The notes beneath the pieces were generated by a model. That model worked only from the letters and a program-made list of their open reading frames with translations. It was not told the origin of the DNA and ran no database searches. A stretch of 64,000 nucleotides of DNA from Tardiphaga alba (lineage in GTDB: Bacteria; Pseudomonadota; Alphaproteobacteria; Rhizobiales; Xanthobacteraceae). The translations under genes and the position numbers were made by a program. Location: positions 947,001 through 1,011,000 of the forward strand of contig NZ_CP036498.1 of the NCBI RefSeq assembly GCF_018279705.1. The letters are read 5' to 3'. This document shows, piece after piece, positions 45,827 through 56,458 of the stretch. Numbering within the stretch: the stretch's first letter is position 1; each line of letters begins with the position of its first letter.

Positions 45827-46759
45827 ATGACTGACCAGCCCAAGCGCGTAGTGTGCATCGGCCTGCCTGTGCGCGACCTGACCTTCGCCGTCGAATCCGT
45901 GCCCGGTCGCGGCCAGAAATTTCCTTCCCAGCGCTTCGCGCAGATCATCGGTGGCAACGCGCTGAACGCGGCCATCGGCGTCAGCCGCCTTGGCGGCAAG
46001 GCTGTGATGACCGGTCCGATGGGCGACAAGAGCGAAACGTCGGATCAGTTCCTGCTCGACGATCTTCACAAGGAGCATATCGACTCCTCGCATCTCGTGC
46101 ATATGCCGGGGCTGGTGACGCCGATCTCGGCGGTGATGATCGATCCCACCGGCGAGCGCACCATCGTCACCTTCCGCGATCCCGAATTGTGGAAGGTGAA
46201 GCTGCCCGCCCATGACGTGTTGTTGAAGGATTGCGACGCGATCCTGATCGAAAGCCGCTGTGCCGGCTTCGCCACCGATCTGTGCATCGAGGCGCGCCAT
46301 CGCGGCATTCCCGTTGTCGTCGATATCGACAGCACGATCTCGCAGCATGAAGGCCTGCTGAATGCGTCCTCGCATCTGATTTTCTCGGATGACGCCCTGC
46401 AATCCACCGCCGGCATCCACGACAGTTTGAAAGCCCTGCAGAAGCTGTCGAAGCTGACACCGTCCTTCCTCGCGGTGACCCGCGGGCCGCGGGGCACGCT
46501 GTGGCTCGACGAAAACGGCGCCCCGAAGGAAACCCCGGCTTTCCCGGTCCATGTGGTCGATACGCTCGGGGCAGGTGATATTTTCCACGGCGCCTTCGCG
46601 CTGGAATTTGCGGCCGGAAAGACGGTGCCGGAGGCGCTGCGCTTCGCGTCGGCGGCAGCTGCACTGAAGTGCACGCGCTATGGCGGCGCCTTTGCCTGCC
46701 CGCAACGTGCTGAAGTTGAACAGCTTTTGCGGGACTCGAAAGTCGGCGCGTTGAGCTGA
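45827..46759 (+). CDS. PfkB-family carbohydrate kinase
   Basis: A 310-residue ribokinase-like sugar kinase. GGNALNAAIGVSRLGGKAVM is the N-terminal PfkB signature. VVDTLGAGDIFHGAFALEF is the C-terminal one, with the catalytic Asp in GAGD. The sugar is unknown; no transporter or catabolic partner is adjacent. The ATG follows GGGGATTTCC. Confidence 0.9.
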   Translation: MTDQPKRVVCIGLPVRDLTFAVESVPGRGQKFPSQRFAQIIGGNALNAAIGVSRLGGKAVMTGPMGDKSETSDQFLLDDLHKEHIDSSHLVHMPGLVTPISAVMIDPTGERTIVTFRDPELWKVKLPAHDVLLKDCDAILIESRCAGFATDLCIEARHRGIPVVVDIDSTISQHEGLLNASSHLIFSDDALQSTAGIHDSLKALQKLSKLTPSFLAVTRGPRGTLWLDENGAPKETPAFPVHVVDTLGAGDIFHGAFALEFAAGKTVPEALRFASAAAALKCTRYGGAFACPQRAEVEQLLRDSKVGALS

Positions 46760-46877
46760 AACATCGGGTGGGTTGAATGAAGGCACGCGGTGCCGGAGTG
46801 AAAACCTGCTGTTCCGACACATTGGGCGATGGGTTTTCGCTACGTACAACCCATCCTTCAAACGAAATCGTCTCGCC

Positions 46878-46906
46878 TTGATTTAGAAGATTGTTCCATA
46901 TATGAG
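46878..46906 (+). promoter_or_regulatory. Putative promoter of the lrp-like gene
   Basis: TTGATT, a 17-base spacer and TATGAG, ending 36 bp before the ATG. The surrounding DNA is locally AT-rich. Confidence 0.4.
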
Positions 46907-46925
46907 GTTATTCTGACCTTCAATT

Positions 46926-46938
46926 AGAACAAAGTTCT
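46926..46938. promoter_or_regulatory. Palindrome just ahead of the lrp-like gene
   Basis: AGAAC-AAA-GTTCT ends 4 bp before the ATG at 46943. Its position over the ribosome-binding region suggests an operator for autoregulation, as is common for Lrp/AsnC genes. Inference only. Confidence 0.35.
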
Positions 46939-46942
46939 TCTC

Positions 46943-47452
46943 ATGACCGATGTCGCTGACACCGCCACTGAATCCACCCGCCGCCTCGATGCGATCGACC
47001 GCAAGATCCTCACGGTCCTGCAGGAAGACGCTTCGCTGTCCGTCGCCGAAATCGGCGATCGGGTCGGCCTGTCCTCGACGCCGTGCTGGAAGCGCATCCA
47101 GCGCCTCGAGGCCGATGGGGTGATCCTGCGCCGGGTCGCGCTGGTCGATCAGAACAAGATCGGGCTGGGCATCTCGGTGTTCGTCTCGGTGGAGAGTTCT
47201 GACCATTCCGATGCCTGGCTGAAGAAATTCGCCGATGCGGTCAGCGCCATGCCGGAGGTGATGGAATTCTACCGCATGGCCGGCGACGTCGATTACATGC
47301 TCCGCGTCGTGGTCGCGGACATGCAGAGCTATGACGTGTTCTACAAGAAGCTCATCAGCGCCGTGGCGCTGAAGAATGTGACGTCGCGCTTTGCGATGGA
47401 GAAGATTAAGTCGGTGACGGCCCTGCCAGTGCCGCCAATGCCGGCCAATTAG
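46943..47452 (+). CDS. Lrp/AsnC-family transcriptional regulator
   Basis: A 169-residue regulator. The N-terminal helix-turn-helix reads LDAIDRKILTVLQEDASLSV and VGLSSTPCWKRIQRLEADGV. The C-terminal RAM domain includes EVMEFYRMAGDVDYMLRVVV. Such proteins bind DNA as octamers or dimers and sense amino acids. There is no co-transcribed neighbour. Its target and ligand are unknown, although autoregulation is common. Confidence 0.93.
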   Translation: MTDVADTATESTRRLDAIDRKILTVLQEDASLSVAEIGDRVGLSSTPCWKRIQRLEADGVILRRVALVDQNKIGLGISVFVSVESSDHSDAWLKKFADAVSAMPEVMEFYRMAGDVDYMLRVVVADMQSYDVFYKKLISAVALKNVTSRFAMEKIKSVTALPVPPMPAN

Positions 47453-47459
47453 CTCGGTT

Positions 47460-47590
47460 ATCTCTCCCCACCGGGGAGAGGTCGGATCGCACTTGCGATC
47501 CGGGTGAGGGGGCTTCCATAAGCTCCGTCGCCCGCGATTGCCCCTCACCCGCGCTAAAGGGCGCGCGGTCTCTTCCCGGAGAGGAGAAGG
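47460..47590. repeat. Family A palindromic repeat, copy 5
   Basis: About 130 bp from atctctccccaccggggaga to tcttcccggagaggagaagg, between the lrp-like gene and the YeiH gene. Confidence 0.8.
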
Positions 47591-47636
47591 GACTGTGCGA
47601 CTCTTGAGGAGGCGATGGCCCAATCAATCGTCTATC

Positions 47637-47649
47637 TCGATTGAATCGA
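47637..47649. promoter_or_regulatory. LysR-type T-N11-A palindrome upstream of the YeiH gene
   Basis: TCGATTGAATCGA is a perfect 6-bp inverted repeat around one central base and fits the T-N11-A rule for LysR sites. It lies 67 bp before the YeiH-family start, whose downstream neighbour is a LysR gene. Confidence 0.45.
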
Positions 47650-47715
47650 CCGAAATAATCAATTAGATTTATCGTCATCGCGGCATGATGGTGTGGCCAA
47701 ACAGGAGTTTGGCCC

Positions 47716-48753
47716 ATGACCGTGATTGCTGACCATGCGCACCCCACGCGCCCGCAGGCTGCGCGCAGCCTCGCTGTTCTTCCTGGGCTCGCCCTCACTG
47801 CGGCCATTGCCGGCGTGGCCTTTGGCTTACGCGAAATCCCCTATGCCGGCATCGTCAGTCCGATGATCCTGGCCATCGGCATGGGCATCACGCTGCAGAA
47901 CACGCTTGGCACCCCGGCGATCGCAAAGCCCGGCGTGACCTTCACCATGCGGCGCGTGCTGCGTTTCGCTATTATTCTCCTCGGGCTGCAGCTCACGGCG
48001 GCGCAATTGCTGGCCGTTGGTGGCTCGGGCCTCGCAATCATCGCTGCAACGCTGGTCGCCACCTTCGCCTTCACCACCTGGCTTGGCCGCGTGATGGGCG
48101 TCGAGCGCGGACTGACCCAGCTCATCGCCGCGGGCACCTCGATCTGCGGCGCCTCCGCTGTGATCGCTACCAACACTGTCACGCGCGCCGGCGACGAGGA
48201 TGTCGCCTATGCCGTGGCCTGCGTGACACTGTTCGGCTCGGTGGCGATGTTCGCCTATCCGCTGTTGGCCGCGCCGCTGCTGCTCGATTCCCATCACTTC
48301 GGCCTGTGGGCCGGCGCCTCGATTCATGAAATCGCGCAGGTGGTGGCCGCCACCTTCCAGCAGAGCCGCGACGCCGGTGAATTCGGCACCATCGCAAAGC
48401 TGTCGCGCGTGATGATGCTGGCGCCGATGGTGATCGCGCTCGGCGTGCTCGCCACGCGCCGCGCCCGCGCGCAGGGCGCGGAAGCGGGCGCGGCGAAGCC
48501 GCCGCTGCCATGGTTCGCCTTCGGCTTCGTGGCGATGGTGATCGTCAACAGCCTCGTCAGCATTCCGCACGAGGCGATGCAGGTGATCGTGCCGCTGACG
48601 ACCTTCCTGCTCACCATGGCGCTCGCAGCGATGGGGCTGGAGACCGATATCCGCAAGCTGCGCGCCAAAGGCCTGCGCCCGCTGTTGCTCGGTGCAGCGA
48701 GCTTCCTGTTCATTGCGTGCTTCAGCCTCGCGCTGGTGAAACTGATCGGTTGA
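47716..48753 (+). CDS. YeiH/UPF0324-family putative sulfate exporter
   Basis: A 345-residue membrane protein with about ten TM helices. Family features are the central [20 protein letters not shown] and [20 protein letters not shown], both with small polar residues inside helices. Members are annotated as sulfate or sulfite-related exporters on limited evidence. A LysR gene starts 10 bp downstream on the same strand. Confidence 0.9.
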   Translation: MTVIADHAHPTRPQAARSLAVLPGLALTAAIAGVAFGLREIPYAGIVSPMILAIGMGITLQNTLGTPAIAKPGVTFTMRRVLRFAIILLGLQLTAAQLLAVGGSGLAIIAATLVATFAFTTWLGRVMGVERGLTQLIAAGTSICGASAVIATNTVTRAGDEDVAYAVACVTLFGSVAMFAYPLLAAPLLLDSHHFGLWAGASIHEIAQVVAATFQQSRDAGEFGTIAKLSRVMMLAPMVIALGVLATRRARAQGAEAGAAKPPLPWFAFGFVAMVIVNSLVSIPHEAMQVIVPLTTFLLTMALAAMGLETDIRKLRAKGLRPLLLGAASFLFIACFSLALVKLIG

Positions 48754-48763
48754 TGGAGATGTC

Positions 48764-49651
48764 ATGACGCTCGAACAGCTTCGGATCTTTGTCGCCGTTG
48801 CCGAACACGAGCACATGACGCGCGCGGCCGAGAGTCTGCATCTCACGCAATCCGCCACCAGCGCCGCCATCGCGGCGCTGGAAACGCGCTATGCGACAAA
48901 GCTGTTCCACCGCGTCGGTCGTCGCATCGAGCTCACCGAGATCGGCCGCGCCTTTCTTGTCGAGGCGCGTGCGGTGCTGGCCCGCGCCGCGGCGGCGACC
49001 ACGGTGCTGACCGATCTCGCCGGCATGTCGCGCGGCTCGCTGGCGATCGCCGCGAGCCAGACCGTGGGCAATTATTTTCTGCCGCCGCTGCTGGCGCACT
49101 ATCGCCAGCGCTTCCCCGGCATCGCGCTGGATCTGCGCATCGGCAATACCGAGCAGGTGGCGAGCTGGGTCCGCGACGGCGAGGTCGATCTCGGTGTGGT
49201 CGAGGGCGATGTCGATGACGGCGCGCTCGCCGTTGAGACCGTTGGCGATGACGAGCTGGTGCTGGTGGTCGGTCGCGCGCATCGCTGGGCGGAGGCGGCG
49301 CGCGTGACGGGCGCGGATTTCGCCGACAGTGCCTGGGTGCTGCGCGAGGCGGGCTCGGGCACGCGGGCGATCGCGCAGGCGATCCTGACCGCGAACATGC
49401 CGGCGGACCGGCTGCGCATCGCGATGGAGCTGCCATCGAATGAAGCCGTGTGCGCGGCGGTGGCGGCCGGCGCCGGGGCGACCATCATGTCGCGGCTGGT
49501 GGCGGCGGCGCGCATCGCCAGTGGGGACTTGGTGGCGGTCGATGCCGCGTTGCCGACACGGCGCTTCGTGCAATTGCGGCACAAGGAGCGCTATCTGACG
49601 CAAGCGGCGCGGGAGATGTCGGAAATGATGACGGCGCGTGAGGGGTCATAG
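48764..49651 (+). CDS. LysR-family regulator, likely of the YeiH gene
   Basis: A 295-residue LysR protein. The N-terminal HTH is LRIFVAVAEHEHMTRAAESL and FHRVGRRIELTEIGRAFL. The effector domain has SRGSLAIAASQTVGNYFLPP, resembling the CysB/CysR-like group that often accompanies YeiH exporters. It lies 10 bp after the exporter on the same strand, an arrangement less usual than the divergent one; an operator candidate lies ahead of the exporter. Confidence 0.92.
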   Translation: MTLEQLRIFVAVAEHEHMTRAAESLHLTQSATSAAIAALETRYATKLFHRVGRRIELTEIGRAFLVEARAVLARAAAATTVLTDLAGMSRGSLAIAASQTVGNYFLPPLLAHYRQRFPGIALDLRIGNTEQVASWVRDGEVDLGVVEGDVDDGALAVETVGDDELVLVVGRAHRWAEAARVTGADFADSAWVLREAGSGTRAIAQAILTANMPADRLRIAMELPSNEAVCAAVAAGAGATIMSRLVAAARIASGDLVAVDAALPTRRFVQLRHKERYLTQAAREMSEMMTAREGS

Positions 49652-49717
49652 CGCCTCCACCGCTGATTCAGGAACAAAAAAAGAACGTGGCGCCGGCCGA
49701 ATGACAGAGACATATGG

Positions 49718-49781
49718 CTAACCAAAGCCTAACAATCTTGGTTAACAGACACCTAACAAACACGGTTACCATTCTGTTAAA
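49718..49781. promoter_or_regulatory. Three CtrA-like boxes at exact 24-bp spacing upstream of def
   Basis: Boxes at 49718 (CTAA-N7-CTAA), 49742 (TTAA-N7-CTAA) and 49766 (TTAC-N7-TTAA) each match the alphaproteobacterial CtrA pattern TTAA-N7-TTAA within one or two bases. They start exactly 24 bp apart, each preceded by GG. The array lies 67 bp before the def start and 66 bp after the LysR stop. CtrA control is inference. Confidence 0.45.
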
Positions 49782-49847
49782 CCGGTGTTCTGCAACAGCT
49801 CGATCCGCGCATTGACCGCGCAACACGCGCAGATTAAATCGCCCGCC

Positions 49848-50369
49848 ATGGCCATTCGTGAAATCATCATCCTGCCGGACAAACAGTTGCGGCTGATCTC
49901 CAAACCTGTCGAGACCGTCACCTCGGAGGTGCGCAAGCTCGCCGACGACATGTTCGAGACCATGTATGACGCCCCCGGCATCGGGCTGGCGGCGATCCAG
50001 ATCGCGGTTCCGCTGCGTCTGATCACCATGGATCTCGCCAAGAAGGATGACGAGGAAGGCGGCAAGCAGCCGCGCGTCTTCATCAATCCGGAGATCATTT
50101 CCGCATCGGAAGAGCTCTCGGTCTATGAGGAAGGCTGCCTGTCGATCCCGGAATATTACGAGGAAGTGGAACGCCCGGCGACCGTGCGCATCCGCTATCT
50201 CGATCTCGACGGCAAGACCGTGGAAGAGGACGCGAGCGGCTTGTTCGCGACCTGCATCCAGCATGAGATCGACCATCTCAATGGCGTGCTGTTCGTCGAT
50301 TATCTCTCCAAGCTCAAGCGTGATCGCGTGATGAAGAAGTTCACGAAGATCGCCAAGCGCGTGGGCTGA
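49848..50369 (+). CDS. def: Peptide deformylase
   Basis: A 173-residue metalloenzyme removing the formyl group from nascent peptides. All three motifs are present: [13 protein letters not shown] and QHEIDHLNG, supplying Cys and two His for the metal. The ATG at 49848 gives the normal length; upstream frame lacks homology. fmt follows on the same strand after a family B repeat, giving def-fmt-truA order. Confidence 0.97.
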   Translation: MAIREIIILPDKQLRLISKPVETVTSEVRKLADDMFETMYDAPGIGLAAIQIAVPLRLITMDLAKKDDEEGGKQPRVFINPEIISASEELSVYEEGCLSIPEYYEEVERPATVRIRYLDLDGKTVEEDASGLFATCIQHEIDHLNGVLFVDYLSKLKRDRVMKKFTKIAKRVG

Positions 50370-50380
50370 TCGCTTTTCTC

Positions 50381-50461
50381 CGTCATGCCCGGCGCATGCC
50401 GGGTATCCACGTCTTGACTCAAGCAAAGACGTGGATGGCCGGGACGAGCCCGGCCATGACG
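50381..50461. repeat. Family B palindromic repeat, copy 2
   Basis: Starts cgtcatgcccggcgcatgcc and ends cccggccatgacg, between def and fmt. It does not appear to break the operon order. Confidence 0.8.
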
Positions 50462-50480
50462 GCGCTTTAGGAAGCCACCA

Positions 50481-51413
50481 ATGTCGCTTCGTCTGATCTT
50501 CATGGGCACGCCGGATTTCGCCGTGCCGACGCTGCTCGAACTCGTGGCCCACGGCCATGAGATCGTGGCCGTCTATACGCGCGAGGCGAAGCCCGCCGGA
50601 CGCGGGATGAAACTGCAGCCGACGCCGGTGGCGCGCGAGGCGGAGCGGCTCGGCATTCCCGTGCTGACGCCGAAGACGCTGCGCACCGAAGAGGCCGAGA
50701 CGCAATTCCGTGCCTTCGATGCCGATGCCGCCGTGGTCGTCGCTTATGGCATGATCCTGCCGCAGAACATTCTCGATGCCGTGCCGCTGGGCTGCTTCAA
50801 TCTCCATGGTTCGTTGCTGCCGCGCTGGCGTGGCGCCGCGCCGCTGCAGCGGGCCATCATGGCGGATGATGCCGAGAGCGGCGTCATGGTGATGAAGATG
50901 GATGTCGGCCTCGACACCGGCGATGTCGCCATGGCCGAGCGCCTGCCGATCACCGATAGCATGACGGCGATGGACCTGCATGATGCGCTGGCGCCGCTCG
51001 GCGCCGATCTGATGGTGCGTGCCATGGGTGCGCTCGATCGCGGCGGGCTGCAGCTTGTGAAGCAGAGCGAGCAGGGCGTCGAATACGCCGCCAAGATCGA
51101 CAAGGCCGAGGCCAGGATCGACTGGTCGAAGCCTGCCCGCGCGGTGTTGCGGCACATCCATGGCCTGTCGCCTTTTCCGGGCGCGTGGTGCGAGGCGGAT
51201 GTCGAGGGCGAGGTCGTTCGGCTGAAGATTCTCCGCTGCACGCTGGCGAGCGGATCGGGCGCGCCGGGCGATCTGCTCGATGATCGTCTCACCATCGCCT
51301 GCGGCGACGGCGCCATCCGCATCCTCGAACTGCAGCGCGCCGGCAAGCAGGCGATGAAGCCCGACGAATTTTTGCGCGGCACGGCGTTGAAGCCCCCAAT
51401 GCGGGTGGGCTGA
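50481..51413 (+). CDS. fmt: Methionyl-tRNA formyltransferase
   Basis: A 310-residue enzyme that formylates initiator Met-tRNA using 10-formyl-[18 protein letters not shown] is the N-terminal motif. [20 protein letters not shown] holds the catalytic Asn-His. [16 protein letters not shown] follows. The C-terminal OB-like domain completes the protein. The stop overlaps the truA ATG by one base (TGATG). Confidence 0.97.
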   Translation: MSLRLIFMGTPDFAVPTLLELVAHGHEIVAVYTREAKPAGRGMKLQPTPVAREAERLGIPVLTPKTLRTEEAETQFRAFDADAAVVVAYGMILPQNILDAVPLGCFNLHGSLLPRWRGAAPLQRAIMADDAESGVMVMKMDVGLDTGDVAMAERLPITDSMTAMDLHDALAPLGADLMVRAMGALDRGGLQLVKQSEQGVEYAAKIDKAEARIDWSKPARAVLRHIHGLSPFPGAWCEADVEGEVVRLKILRCTLASGSGAPGDLLDDRLTIACGDGAIRILELQRAGKQAMKPDEFLRGTALKPPMRVG

Positions 51414-52153
51414 TGCCGCGCTACAAAATGATCATCGAATATGACGGCACGCCGTTCTCGGGCTGGCAGGTGCAGACTGATGCGACGCTGACCGTGCAGG
51501 GCGCGCTGGAGCGCGCCGCCGAGGCGATCTGCGGCGAGCCGATCCGTGTCCATGGCGCCGGCCGCACCGATGCCGGCGTGCATGCACTGGGACAAGTCGC
51601 GCATTGCGATGTGCCGAAGATCCTGGTGTCCGGCCGCTTCCGCGACGGCATGAATGCGCATCTGCGCCCGCATCCGGTGGCGGTGCTGTCCGCTGACGTG
51701 GTGGCGGATGATTTCGAAGCGCGCTTCTCGGCGGTGAAGCGGCACTACATTTATCGGATCGCGAATCGCCGCGCCAATCTCGCCATCGGCCTGAACCATG
51801 TGTGGCGCGTGCCGAAGCCGCTCGATGTCGCGCTCATGCGCGAAGGCGCCAAGCGGCTGCTCGGCCGGCATGATTTCACGACGTTCCGCGATACCGAATG
51901 CCAGGCGAAATCGCCGATCCGCACGCTGGATCAACTCGATGTGGATCAGGACGGCGAGGCGGTGACGATCCGCACCTCGGCGCGGTCGTTCCTGCACAGC
52001 CAGGTGCGTTCGATGGTGGGCTCGCTGGTGTGGGTCGGCCACGGCCGCTGGACGCCGGACGACATGAGTGCCGCGCTGGAAGCGAAGAACCGCGCCGCGT
52101 GTGGGATCGTGGCACCGCCGGACGGGCTGTATCTGGCGAAGGTGGATTACTGA
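51413..52153 (+). CDS. truA: tRNA pseudouridine synthase A
   Basis: A 246-residue enzyme that makes pseudouridine at positions 38-40 of the tRNA anticodon arm. The catalytic Asp is in [30 protein letters not shown] N-terminus ([15 protein letters not shown]) and [18 protein letters not shown] are conserved. It is coupled to fmt by a one-base overlap. Confidence 0.97.
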   Translation: MPRYKMIIEYDGTPFSGWQVQTDATLTVQGALERAAEAICGEPIRVHGAGRTDAGVHALGQVAHCDVPKILVSGRFRDGMNAHLRPHPVAVLSADVVADDFEARFSAVKRHYIYRIANRRANLAIGLNHVWRVPKPLDVALMREGAKRLLGRHDFTTFRDTECQAKSPIRTLDQLDVDQDGEAVTIRTSARSFLHSQVRSMVGSLVWVGHGRWTPDDMSAALEAKNRAACGIVAPPDGLYLAKVDY

Positions 52154-52161
52154 TCTCTGCC

Positions 52162-52286
52162 TGTCATCACCCGCCCTGGCGCGCAATTGCGCGCTTGGAG
52201 CGGGTGATCCAGTAAACACTGGCGATGCAATTTGAGCCGAGATATCGGCGTTTACTGGATCGCCCGGTCGAGCCGGGCGACGACAG
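52162..52286. repeat. Family D palindromic repeat, copy 2
   Basis: Contains ggcgcgcaattgcgcgcttg, gggtgatccagtaaac and the matching gtttactggatc arm. It lies between the convergent truA and MTAN-like genes, and may stop both transcripts. Confidence 0.82.
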
Positions 52287-52292
52287 TGAGAG

Positions 52293-52853
52293 TTAAGCCC
52301 TCACACCCTTCATCGCGTCCCAGAACAGGTCCTGTCCGTTGGCGACATTCGCCGTCCAATGTTCATGCGCGGCATCATTGGCGTCATCGGTGATGAATTT
52401 GAACGCGCGCCAGGGAATGTCGTGGCGCAGTGCTACCTGCGCGATGGCGAACAGCTCCATGTCCACCACATCGACCTTGTTGGCCACCAGCCACGGATCG
52501 GCGGACGTAACGAAACTGTCGCCAGTGCCGCAGATGAAACCGTCGCGACCTGACGTCAGGCGATCCAGCTCCGGCGAATAGGGCGTGGTGCCGCGCGGGG
52601 CCAGCGGCTCGGCATTCATGTCGCGCTGGATCACGTCGCTGATCTCGACAAGCCCATGGAGCGCGCTGTTGAGCTTGCCGGCGGTGCCGTAATTCACGAT
52701 CAGTTTTGGCTTCTCGGCGACGATCGCAGCCAGCGTCGCGATGGTGGTGTTGATTTTGCCGACGCCGGTGAAGACGACGCGAAAGCCTTTCGGCGCGCGC
52801 TCGACATCCAGTTCGCTGTCGAGGGCGGTGAGAACCAAAATGCCGTCGCTCAT
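52293..52853 (-). CDS. Nucleoside phosphorylase-like (5'-methylthioadenosine nucleosidase-type)
   Basis: A 186-residue phosphorylase-superfamily protein, somewhat short for the family. [18 protein letters not shown] and [20 protein letters not shown] match the purine/uridine phosphorylase core. [20 protein letters not shown] has the Met-Glu of the nucleoside site. [16 protein letters not shown] has the catalytic Asp region. It may salvage methylthioadenosine or S-adenosylhomocysteine. Its ATG overlaps the dapE stop (ATGA). Confidence 0.83.
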   Translation of the reverse strand: MSDGILVLTALDSELDVERAPKGFRVVFTGVGKINTTIATLAAIVAEKPKLIVNYGTAGKLNSALHGLVEISDVIQRDMNAEPLAPRGTTPYSPELDRLTSGRDGFICGTGDSFVTSADPWLVANKVDVVDMELFAIAQVALRHDIPWRAFKFITDDANDAAHEHWTANVANGQDLFWDAMKGVRA

Positions 52854-54004
52854 GCGAAATACCGATCCAGGACGCCGCGATAGATCTTTGTGAGTTGCTC
52901 GAGATCGGCGACAGGCGTGCGCTCGTCGATCTGGTGCATGGTCTGGCCGACGAGACCGAATTCGATGACCGGACAGTAGTTCTTGATGAAGCGCGCATCC
53001 GACGTGCCGCCGCCGGTGTTGAGATCGGGCACGCGGCCGGTGACATCCTTGATGGCGGCGACGACCGTATCCGTGAAGGCGCCGGGCTTGGTGACGAAGG
53101 AGTCCGAATTGCTCGGCTCCCAGATCACATGCGCCTTGATGCGATTACCGGCTGCTGCCGCGACGCGCGCATCGATCAGCGAACGCAGGCTCTCCTGCGT
53201 GTGGTGATCGTTGAAGCGGATGTTGAATTTCGCCTTCGCCTGCGCCGGGATGACGTTGCTGGCGGTGTTGCCGACATCCACCGAGGTGAATTCGAGATTG
53301 GACGGCTGGAACTGCGCATTGCCCTGATCGAGCGGATCATTGCTCAGCGCCACGATCAGCGCGGCGATGTCCGGCACTGGATTGGAGGCGCGATGCGGAT
53401 AGGCGACATGGCCCTGCACGCCTTCCACCACCAGCGTGCCCGACTGCGAGCCGCGGCGACCGATCTTGATGGTGTCGCCCATCGCCTCGACATTCGAGGG
53501 CTCACCGACAATGCAGTGATCGAACTTTTCGCCGCGCTCGGCGGCCCAGGCGAGCAGCTTGATCGTCCCATTGACGGCGACGCCTTCTTCATCGCCGGTG
53601 ATGAGGAAGGAGATCGAGCCGTTGGGCCTGCCGTCGTTCGCAGCCAGATGGTCGAGCGTCGCAGCGACGGAGGCTGCGATGCCGCCCTTCATGTCCACGG
53701 CACCACGGCCATAGAGCAGACCGTCCTTCACCTCGCCGGCAAAGGCGCCGTGGCTCCATGCCGCCTCATCGCCGGGTGGGACTACATCGGTATGGCCGGC
53801 GAAACAGATATGCGGCGCCTCGGTGCCGATGCGGGCATAGAGGTTCTCGATATCGGCGTGGCCGTCCTCGCTGAATGTGACGCGATGGACGGTGAAGTCG
53901 GCATCGCCGAGCAGGCGCTCGAGCATAGCGAGCGCGCCGCCTTCGGCAGGGGTAACGGATGGGCAGCGAATGAGATCGCGGGCGATGGAAAGGGCGTCAG
54001 TCAT
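52850..54004 (-). CDS. dapE: Succinyl-diaminopimelate desuccinylase
   Basis: A 384-residue M20 metalloenzyme of lysine and peptidoglycan synthesis that removes succinate from N-succinyl-LL-DAP. Metal ligands are in [37 protein letters not shown] and the C-terminal [13 protein letters not shown]. The ATG at 54004 is preferred to a GTG two codons upstream. DapD, the enzyme that installs the succinyl group, is encoded just upstream. Confidence 0.96.
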   Translation of the reverse strand: MTDALSIARDLIRCPSVTPAEGGALAMLERLLGDADFTVHRVTFSEDGHADIENLYARIGTEAPHICFAGHTDVVPPGDEAAWSHGAFAGEVKDGLLYGRGAVDMKGGIAASVAATLDHLAANDGRPNGSISFLITGDEEGVAVNGTIKLLAWAAERGEKFDHCIVGEPSNVEAMGDTIKIGRRGSQSGTLVVEGVQGHVAYPHRASNPVPDIAALIVALSNDPLDQGNAQFQPSNLEFTSVDVGNTASNVIPAQAKAKFNIRFNDHHTQESLRSLIDARVAAAAGNRIKAHVIWEPSNSDSFVTKPGAFTDTVVAAIKDVTGRVPDLNTGGGTSDARFIKNYCPVIEFGLVGQTMHQIDERTPVADLEQLTKIYRGVLDRYFA

Positions 54005-54016
54005 GCCCACCGCATA

Positions 54017-54556
54017 TCATGGGTGCCGGGTTCCGGGCCAGCTTTGATCAGGCGAAGATCGCGCCACGCCGGGTCTTGGGCAGTGGGTCGGGGCCGTATC
54101 GATTGGCCCGCGGGTGCCGCGCAGGCAGTAGCCTTCGACGAACAGCCAGAGCAGCAACGCGCAAGTCAGAAGCTGCAATGCGCGCGCAAAGTAGCCGTCG
54201 TCGAGCATGTCGCCGAACTGGCCAAATGCGAGCGGAACGGCGGCAAGCGGAATCAGCCACCATCCGCTCTTGTTGCGGTCATGAAAGCGTTTCACCGAGG
54301 TCGCCGCGAAAGACCAGACCATCGGCACGTTGAACAGGAGCGTGAGAAACCACGACAGCAGGCCATAATGTGGCTGGCCGCTGATCTGCACGAAGCCACC
54401 GAGCACGACCGACGTCCGGCCGCGACCGTCGCCGAGCCATGATGCCACGGCCAGGATGAAGATGAACATCGCCAAGCAATAGGTCAGCAATGCGAGCCAG
54501 TATCTGGCGCGGCCAATGCGGCCGTCGAAGCCGAACCAAAATCCTCGGAAACCCAT
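54017..54556 (-). CDS. DUF805 membrane protein
   Basis: A 179-residue inner-membrane protein. FWFGFDGRIGRARYWLALL is the DUF805 N-terminal signature, SVKRFHDRNKSGWWLIPL the conserved central loop. About four TM helices are predicted. Function is unknown. It lies between dapD and dapE on the same strand. ATG 54556 is set at the DUF805 start. Confidence 0.87.
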   Translation of the reverse strand: MGFRGFWFGFDGRIGRARYWLALLTYCLAMFIFILAVASWLGDGRGRTSVVLGGFVQISGQPHYGLLSWFLTLLFNVPMVWSFAATSVKRFHDRNKSGWWLIPLAAVPLAFGQFGDMLDDGYFARALQLLTCALLLWLFVEGYCLRGTRGPIDTAPTHCPRPGVARSSPDQSWPGTRHP

Positions 54557-54665
54557 CTGCTCACTCCGGTCGCGTTGCGCGTGCAGGAGTGTGTCGTGGC
54601 TGGCGGGCGATGGTTCGAAGCAGGGAGCGTCGGGCGGCCTGTTGCGCAAGCCGCCCGTGTGCAGA

Positions 54666-55511
<846 letters not shown>

Positions 55512-55600
55512 GGGGCGGTCCTTGGGCGATAGAGTGGAAAGTTGGCGCTTTTGTCGGGATTTGGGGGCGGGGAGTCAAGAACAGAGCCTGAAACTCCACT

Positions 55601-55725
55601 TGTCATCACCCGCCCTGGCGCGCAATTGCGCGCTTGGAGCGGGTGATCCAGTATGCGGCGGCGGTCCGGCTCTGGCACTGCTGGCGGTGTTTACTGGGTC
55701 ACCCGGTCAAGCCGGGTGACGACAA
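55601..55725. repeat. Family D palindromic repeat, copy 3
   Basis: Same start as copy 2 (tgtcatcacccgccctggcg) with a matching gggtcacccggtcaagccgg arm. It lies between the pyrimidine nucleotidase gene and dapD. Confidence 0.82.
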
Positions 55726-55733
55726 GGGGGGGC

Positions 55734-56432
55734 TCACCGCCCCTTATTCATCTTCACCAGAAATCCCGTCAGATCATCCGTGACATGGTCCACATGCACG
55801 TCCTCGCGGCCTTCCAGTTCCCAGTCCTCACGGACCACCTCCTTGGCGCCGTCCGGCACCACCAGCACCGTCGTCATGCCCAGGCTGTGTGGCACCACGA
55901 GATTGCGCGACAGGTCTTCAAACATGGCTGCCTTCGCCGGGTTCACGCCGTGGTCGCGCAAGAACTTGTCATAGGTGCGCTGGGCCGGCTTCGGCTCCAG
56001 TTCGGCGGCGACGATGTCGAAGATGGCTTCGAACTGGTCGGCGAAACCGAGACGTTTCAGCACGGCGCCGGCATGGGCGACGGAGCCATTGGTGAGGATC
56101 AGCTTGCGGCCGGGAAGTTTTGCGATGGCCGCGCCCATGGTGGGGTTCGGCTCCAGCGGGGAGTGGTCGATCTCGTGCACATAAGCGAGGAAATCGTCGG
56201 CGCTGATGCGGTGCTCGGTCATCATGCCGCGCATCGTGGTGCCGTAGCGCTTGTAATAGTCCTTCTGGATCTTGAAGGCTTCTTCCGGCGTGACCTTCAG
56301 GAAATTCGCCACGAAGTCGCGGATGCGGACATCGACCTGCTGCCACAGATTGACGTGATGCGGATACAGCGTGTTGTCGAGGTCGAACACCCAGGTGTCG
56401 ACATGATCGAAGGCGCGCGGCGATTTGGTCAT
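55734..56432 (-). CDS. HAD-family pyrimidine 5'-nucleotidase
   Basis: A 232-residue hydrolase. HAD motif I is TWVFDLDNTLYPHHVNLW with the nucleophile Asp, motif II is KLILTNGS, and the late motif is AAMFEDLSRNLVVPHSLGM. These match the pyrimidine 5'-nucleotidase/SDT1-like subgroup, which dephosphorylates UMP and CMP. The ATG at 56432 is preferred; a TTG at 56462 would overlap the previous stop by 4 bp and cannot be excluded. Confidence 0.85.
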   Translation of the reverse strand: MTKSPRAFDHVDTWVFDLDNTLYPHHVNLWQQVDVRIRDFVANFLKVTPEEAFKIQKDYYKRYGTTMRGMMTEHRISADDFLAYVHEIDHSPLEPNPTMGAAIAKLPGRKLILTNGSVAHAGAVLKRLGFADQFEAIFDIVAAELEPKPAQRTYDKFLRDHGVNPAKAAMFEDLSRNLVVPHSLGMTTVLVVPDGAKEVVREDWELEGREDVHVDHVTDDLTGFLVKMNKGR

Positions 56433-56458
56433 TTCAATTGTCTCGTCAATTGTCTCGC

